A stretch of DNA of 64,000 bases. Origin: Burkholderiales bacterium (lineage in GTDB: Bacteria > Pseudomonadota > Gammaproteobacteria > Burkholderiales > Burkholderiaceae_C). The stretch spans positions 1 to 64,000 of the forward strand of contig JAABRA010000110.1 in assembly GCA_011391155.1 (NCBI GenBank), read 5' to 3'. Numbering within the stretch: position 1 is the stretch's first letter; the number at the start of each line of letters is the position of its first letter. The position numbers and the translations under genes are program-made. Under the pieces are notes generated by a model. That model was not told the origin of the DNA and did not search any database. It saw nothing but the letters and a program-made list of their open reading frames with translations. Shown here one piece after another: positions 59,353-64,000 of the stretch.

Positions 59353-60207
59353 TCAGCCGCGGTGCGCACCTCGAAGGTCCGCGAGTCGATCGGCGATGGC
59401 ATCACGATCCGCTTCCTCCGTGGCACGCACCAGATAGGTCTCCAGATCCTGCACGGCCCGCCCGGGATCACCCAGTTCGGCGTGCAGCAGGCCCCGGTCC
59501 CGGTATTCGGTCCAGGCTTCAGGCAAAAGCGCGATCAGGCGGTTCTGCACCGCCAGCATCCGGGGCCAGTCTTCCTGGGTTCGGTGGATTTCCTTGAGAT
59601 TGCGCAGCATGCGCGCAATGATGTCGCGCGGCGCGGCGGCCTGCAGATACAGACCCAGGGGCGCCTCGAATTCATCCATTGACCGGCCTGGCACCTTGAA
59701 AGGTTCCAGACGTTCGGCCAGTTCTTCACGGCTCAAGGATTGCCCGGTGAAGGGGTCCAGCACCACAAGACCCTTGGGCAGATGGACCTTCACCATGAAA
59801 TGGCCGGGAAACCCTACCCCTTGCACCGTCAGATCCAGCCCTTGCGCCAACTCCATCCAGAGTACCGCCAGTGAAATGGGAATTCCCCGGCGGGTGCGCA
59901 GCATGACGTTCAGATAGCTGTTGTCGGGGTCATGGTAATGGTTGACGTTGCCGCAGAAGGCCAGATCGCGGAAGAAGAACTGGTTGAGTGCGCGCAGCCG
60001 CTGCAACGGCGCCGTGTCGGCGGGCAGGCGGCGTTTCAGGCGCGACAGCAGCTGATCCACGTCGCCCAGCACCTGCTGGACATCGAGCTCGGGATATTCG
60101 TCCTGCGCAAGGCTCGCCGCGGCTTCCAGCAACGGGAAATGTTCATCGCTGCCGACCAGCGTGGCGAAATACTCCAGGGCGGTCGGGGTCGGAAAATTCA
60201 GGGACAT
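59353..60207 (-). CDS. SirB1-family (transglutaminase-like plus TPR) protein
   Basis: LNQFFFRDLAFCGNVNHYHDPDNSYLNVMLRTRRGIPISLAVLWMELAQGLDLTVQGVGFPGHFMVK. Confidence 0.9.
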   Translation of the reverse strand: MSLNFPTPTALEYFATLVGSDEHFPLLEAAASLAQDEYPELDVQQVLGDVDQLLSRLKRRLPADTAPLQRLRALNQFFFRDLAFCGNVNHYHDPDNSYLNVMLRTRRGIPISLAVLWMELAQGLDLTVQGVGFPGHFMVKVHLPKGLVVLDPFTGQSLSREELAERLEPFKVPGRSMDEFEAPLGLYLQAAAPRDIIARMLRNLKEIHRTQEDWPRMLAVQNRLIALLPEAWTEYRDRGLLHAELGDPGRAVQDLETYLVRATEEADRDAIADRLADLRGAHRG

Positions 60208-60283
60208 GACGGTTTTTAAGTGCCGCTGACACGGGCGTCAAGCGACCTGGCGTTCATCCCTGCCGACAACAGGCCTAAAGTCA

Positions 60284-61849
60284 TCAGTGTCGCACCATCT
60301 GGCGCAACTTCAATCCAGTGGCCCAGAGCGCGCCGAAGTAGATCGCGGCGGAGCCCGCCAGAAACAGCGCCAGCAAACCCATCCGCGCCAGGCTTTGCGA
60401 TCGCAGCTGGGTCCAGTGAAACGCACTGGAGCCCCACATCAGAAAGACGGCCAGCAGCGCGCTGGCCGCCAGGACCTGCATCGCATACCGCCCCCATCCG
60501 GGTGCCGGCGTGTAGCTGCCCCGGCGCCGCAACCCGATCAGCAACCACACGGCGTTGACCAGCGCACCAATGCCGATGGCAAGCGCCAGGCCGGCATGCT
60601 GCAACAGGGGCACCAGCGCCAGGTTGAGCAACTGGGTGATCACCAGCACGACCACGGCGATTTTCACCGGCGTGCGGATGTCCTGGCTCGCATAGAACCC
60701 GGGCGCCAGCACCTTGATGGCGATCAGGCCGACCAGACCTGCGCCGTAGCCCATCAGCGCGGTGGTGGTCTGCCCCACGTCGTGATCGGTGAAGGCGCCG
60801 TAGTGGTAAAGCACCGCCACCAGCGGTCTGGAGAAGGTCAGCAGCGCCACCGCGCAGGGCACCGCCAGCAGGACCACCAGGCGCAAGCCCCAATCCAGCA
60901 TGGCCGAGTATTTTTCGCTGTCATTGGCAGCCTTGGCGGCCGCGAGTTGTGGCGTCAGCACCACGCCGAGCGCCACACCCAGCAATGCCGTCGGAAACTC
61001 CATCAGCCGATCGGCATAAGTCAGCCAGCTGACGCTGCCGGGAACCAGGTGGGAAGCAATCTGCGTATTGATCAGCAGCGAGATCTGCGCCACGCTGACG
61101 CCCAGCATTGCCGGCGCCATCAAACTGGCGATTTTCTGGGTCGCCGGATCAGCCCAGGCCGCGACAATGCTGGACCGGCCCAAGCCAATCCGCGGCAGCA
61201 ATCCAAGCCGCAGAAGGGCGGGTATTTGCAGGCCGAGCTGCAGCACGCCTCCGATCATCACGCCTGCCGCGAGCGCGTAGACCGGCTCGATACCGTGCCG
61301 CGCGAAAAAAGGGGCTCCCCACCAGGCTGCGCCGATCATGGACAGGTTCAACAACACGGGCGTGGCTGCGGGAACGGCAAAGCGCTTCCAGGTATTGAGT
61401 ACTCCCGCAGACAACGCCACCAGGGACATGAAGCCAATGTAGGGAAACATCCACCGCGTCATGAATACGGCCGCCTCGAAGCCCCGGGGATCCTGCTGGA
61501 GACCGCTGGCCATCGCCCAGACCAGGATTGGTGCAGCGGCCACACCGGTGATGCAGGTCAGCAACAACACCCAGGCCAGCAGGGTGGCAACATGATCGAT
61601 CGTTTTCCGGGTGGCTTCCTCACCGTGCTGCGCCCGGGTCGAAGCCAGCACGGGCACAAATGCCTGGCTGAAGGCGCCCTCGGCAAACAGCCGACGAAAC
61701 AGGTTCGGAATGCGGAATGCCACATTGAAGGCATCCGTCAACGCACTGGCCCCAAAAGTCGACGCGATCAGCAATTCGCGCACCAGTCCGGTGATGCGCG
61801 AAACCAGCGTCAGGGCCGACACCGTCGAGGCGGATTTGAAGAGACTCAC
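60284..61849 (-). CDS. murJ: Lipid II flippase MurJ
   Basis: MSLFKSASTVSALTLVSRITGLVRELLIASTFGASALTDAFNVAFRIPNLFRRLFAEGAFSQAFVPVL. Confidence 0.97.
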   Translation of the reverse strand: MSLFKSASTVSALTLVSRITGLVRELLIASTFGASALTDAFNVAFRIPNLFRRLFAEGAFSQAFVPVLASTRAQHGEEATRKTIDHVATLLAWVLLLTCITGVAAAPILVWAMASGLQQDPRGFEAAVFMTRWMFPYIGFMSLVALSAGVLNTWKRFAVPAATPVLLNLSMIGAAWWGAPFFARHGIEPVYALAAGVMIGGVLQLGLQIPALLRLGLLPRIGLGRSSIVAAWADPATQKIASLMAPAMLGVSVAQISLLINTQIASHLVPGSVSWLTYADRLMEFPTALLGVALGVVLTPQLAAAKAANDSEKYSAMLDWGLRLVVLLAVPCAVALLTFSRPLVAVLYHYGAFTDHDVGQTTTALMGYGAGLVGLIAIKVLAPGFYASQDIRTPVKIAVVVLVITQLLNLALVPLLQHAGLALAIGIGALVNAVWLLIGLRRRGSYTPAPGWGRYAMQVLAASALLAVFLMWGSSAFHWTQLRSQSLARMGLLALFLAGSAAIYFGALWATGLKLRQMVRH

Positions 61850-61965
61850 CCGCGCAAGTGTAGTGCCCCGAGCCCGTCAAACCAGAACCCTGCTGTGCCA
61901 AGCATGCAGACTGATACAATAGAGAGCTTTGCTGGCAACATCCTCAGACACCAAGGAATATCTAA

Positions 61966-62280
61966 ATGGCATCTACCAAACCCAAGAAAAAGAACCCGCG
62001 CCTGGCGTCGGGCCGTAAACGCGCCCGCCAGGACGTCAAGCTCAATGCAGCCAACACGTCCCTGCGCTCCAAGTACCGCACTGCGGTAAAGAACGTCGAA
62101 AAAGCGGTTGCCGCTGGCGACAAAGTCAAGGCCGCAGAGGCCTTCGGCAAGATGCAGGCCGTGGTGGACACCGTGGCCGACAAGGGCATCTTCCACAAGA
62201 ACAAGGCCGCTCGTGACAAGAGCCGCCTGTCGGCCAAGGTGAAAACCCTGGCCCTCGCTGCCGCAAGCAGCGCCGCCTGA
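61966..62280 (+). CDS. rpsT: 30S ribosomal protein S20
   Basis: [47 protein letters not shown]. Confidence 0.96.
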   Translation: MASTKPKKKNPRLASGRKRARQDVKLNAANTSLRSKYRTAVKNVEKAVAAGDKVKAAEAFGKMQAVVDTVADKGIFHKNKAARDKSRLSAKVKTLALAAASSAA

Positions 62281-62355
62281 TCCCGATCAGGCAATCAGCC
62301 CGGATCGCCGCAAGCGGTCTGCCGTTCTAAACGGGTGCGCTGTCAGCAAAGCAGA

Positions 62356-62381
62356 AAAACCGCCTCAGGGCGGTTTTTTTG
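62356..62381 (+). terminator. Rho-independent terminator downstream of rpsT
   Basis: aaccgcc-tcag-ggcggttttttt. Confidence 0.88.
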
Positions 62382-62457
62382 TGGCTGCCTGGGTTCGAGA
62401 AGATCTATTGAATCCGGCGTCGCCCGTCGCCGGAATGCCAAGACGGCAAACGCCCTG

Positions 62458-62784
62458 CTACGGTACTGAGGCGTCGGAGTCGTCGGGCTTCATCCATGCC
62501 TCAAACACCTGAAGGTCGTTGTCTTTGGCGAAATTCATGCAGAACTCCCAGGCTAGAGGCTCGGCGTCGCGAAGGTCCGGATGCACCACGACGCATTTCA
62601 CCCCGCCCACAGAGGTCGGAATGCACCAGGGCGAGTAGCTGAGATGGCTGCCAGGGCGTGTGCCGCCAGGCCGGAACTGACTCATCACACCGGCCAGCCG
62701 TTCCGCCCAGTCGCTGGGCCGGAAGGTCTTGCCCTCTCGGGTAATGCCCTGGATAAAGACTTCTTTGGCGGTGATTGAAACCAT
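62458..62784 (-). CDS. DUF3579 domain-containing protein
   Basis: VFIQGITREGKTFRPSDWAERLAGVMSQFRP, SPWCIPTSVGGVKCVVVHPDLRDAEPLAWEFCMNFAKDNDL; divergent from argD. Confidence 0.87.
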   Translation of the reverse strand: MVSITAKEVFIQGITREGKTFRPSDWAERLAGVMSQFRPGGTRPGSHLSYSPWCIPTSVGGVKCVVVHPDLRDAEPLAWEFCMNFAKDNDLQVFEAWMKPDDSDASVP

Positions 62785-62854
62785 CGGGTATAGGCGGCTA
62801 AAAAGCGTCCGGGTACTGGAGGATCACTCCATGTTGCAGCGCACAAGTATTGTA

Positions 62855-62866
62855 TCTTATATAAGA
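62855..62866. promoter_or_regulatory. Perfect palindrome TCTTATATAAGA between the DUF3579 gene and argD (candidate operator)
   Basis: 12-bp perfect dyad in an AT-rich island of the intergenic region. Confidence 0.45.
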
Positions 62867-62996
62867 CTTGAATCATCGCGACAGACACATCACAGTAATG
62901 CGGAATGGTCAGCAAAGCCTTGCGGGTCCTGCGCCTAAAATCAAGGCTTGATGGCCTCGGTTAATACGGGCCGCTTTGTTTTTCAGGAGCCCCCGC

Positions 62997-64000
62997 ATGA
63001 CCGCGTTCATAGAAGCCGCCTCGCCCCACACCATGAACACCTATGGCCGCCTGCCGATTGCGCTGAGCCACGGCCAGGGATGCCGCGTCTGGGATGTCAA
63101 TGGCAAGCAGTACCTCGACGCCCTGGGCGGCATTGCGGTCAACACCCTGGGCCACAACCACCCCAAGCTGGTGCCTGCGCTGCAGGATCAAATCAGCAAG
63201 ATCATTCATAGCTGCAATTACTACCATGTGCCCAACCAGGAGAAGCTCGCCGCCAAGCTGGTGGAGTTGTCGGGCCTGACCAACGTGTTCTTCTGCAGCA
63301 CTGGCCTGGAAGCCAATGAAGCCGCCCTGAAGCTCGCACGCAAGTTCGGCCACGACAGAGGCATCGAGAAGCCTGAAATCGTGGTGTACGAGAAGGCGTT
63401 TCATGGCCGCAGCATCGCCACCTTGAGTGCCACGGGCAACGAGAAAGTGCAAAAAGGCTTCGGCCCCCTGGTCGAGGGCTTCATCCGGGTGCCGCTCAAC
63501 GACGTTGAATCCCTGAAAAAGGCGACCGAGGGTAACCCCAACGTGGTTGCCGTATTCATGGAAACCATCCAGGGGGAAGGTGGCGTCAACCCGATGCGCA
63601 TCGAGTACCTGCAGCAAGTGCGCAAGCTCTGCGACGAGCGCGACTGGCTGCTGATGATCGACGAAGTGCAGTGCGGCATGGGCCGCACCGGCAAATGGTT
63701 TGCCCACCAGTGGGCCGGCATCTTGCCGGACGTGATGCCGCTGGCCAAAGGCCTGGGCTCGGGCGTGCCAATCGGCGCCGTGGTGGCCGGCCCCAAGGCC
63801 GCCAGCATCTTCCAGCCCGGCAACCATGGAACAACTTTTGGAGGCAACCCCCTGGCCATGCGCGCCGGGGTGGAGACTATCCGCATCATGGAAGAAGATG
63901 GCCTGATGGAAAACGCAGCCCGGGTGGGTGCCCATCTCAAGGAAGCGCTGGAGCGGGCGCTGGCAGGAAACCCCGGCCTGAAGGAAATTCGCGGTCAGGG
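62997..64000 (+). CDS. argD: Acetylornithine aminotransferase (3' truncated by window edge)
   Basis: HTMNTYGRLPIALSHGQGCRVWDVNGKQYLDALGGIAVNTLGHNHPKL; PLP-type LMIDEVQCGMGRTGKWFAHQ, LAKGLGSGVPIGAV; no stop before 64000. Confidence 0.95.
   Translation, partial: MTAFIEAASPHTMNTYGRLPIALSHGQGCRVWDVNGKQYLDALGGIAVNTLGHNHPKLVPALQDQISKIIHSCNYYHVPNQEKLAAKLVELSGLTNVFFCSTGLEANEAALKLARKFGHDRGIEKPEIVVYEKAFHGRSIATLSATGNEKVQKGFGPLVEGFIRVPLNDVESLKKATEGNPNVVAVFMETIQGEGGVNPMRIEYLQQVRKLCDERDWLLMIDEVQCGMGRTGKWFAHQWAGILPDVMPLAKGLGSGVPIGAVVAGPKAASIFQPGNHGTTFGGNPLAMRAGVETIRIMEEDGLMENAARVGAHLKEALERALAGNPGLKEIRGQ

Noticed and set aside
60287-62089. 600-aa + strand ORF opposite murJ
   Set aside because: Gln/His/Arg-rich shadow of murJ and overlaps rpsT.
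1-64000. CRISPR arrays, tRNA/rRNA genes, integrases or IS transposases
   Set aside because: None could be supported on reading; repeats found are coding tandem repeats or the dispersed 45-bp family, without spacer structure or transposase.

Overview
The window is a GC-rich betaproteobacterial chromosome segment. Gene content and protein style suggest a Comamonadaceae-like organism (inference). The left edge carries a pyruvate/2-oxoacid:ferredoxin oxidoreductase operon. About 36 kb (roughly 3.2-39.1 kb) is a near-complete 'imp'-type type VI secretion (T6SS) island: tssA,B,C, hcp, tagJ, tssE,F,G,H, an ImpD/TssC40-like gene, vgrG, a DUF4280 PAAR-like gene, tssK,L,M, tagF, tagH, and a PpkA/PppA kinase-phosphatase pair. 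No tssJ was seen. Unusual passengers in the island are a secreted caspase-like protein with a 12 x 10-aa helical repeat placed directly upstream of the kinase, a TPR-methyltransferase, and two unrecognised, translationally coupled proteins next to vgrG. The rest is housekeeping: rpsP-rimM-trmD-rplS, pit/DUF47, folK, pcnB, hda, purM, murJ, rpsT and argD, among others. Non-coding signals include a four-copy dispersed AT-rich repeat family (one copy inside the phhB coding region), a PHO-box-like site upstream of DUF47-pit, several terminators, and a TCTTATATAAGA palindrome upstream of argD. All product calls come from reading motifs by eye; no database search was run.
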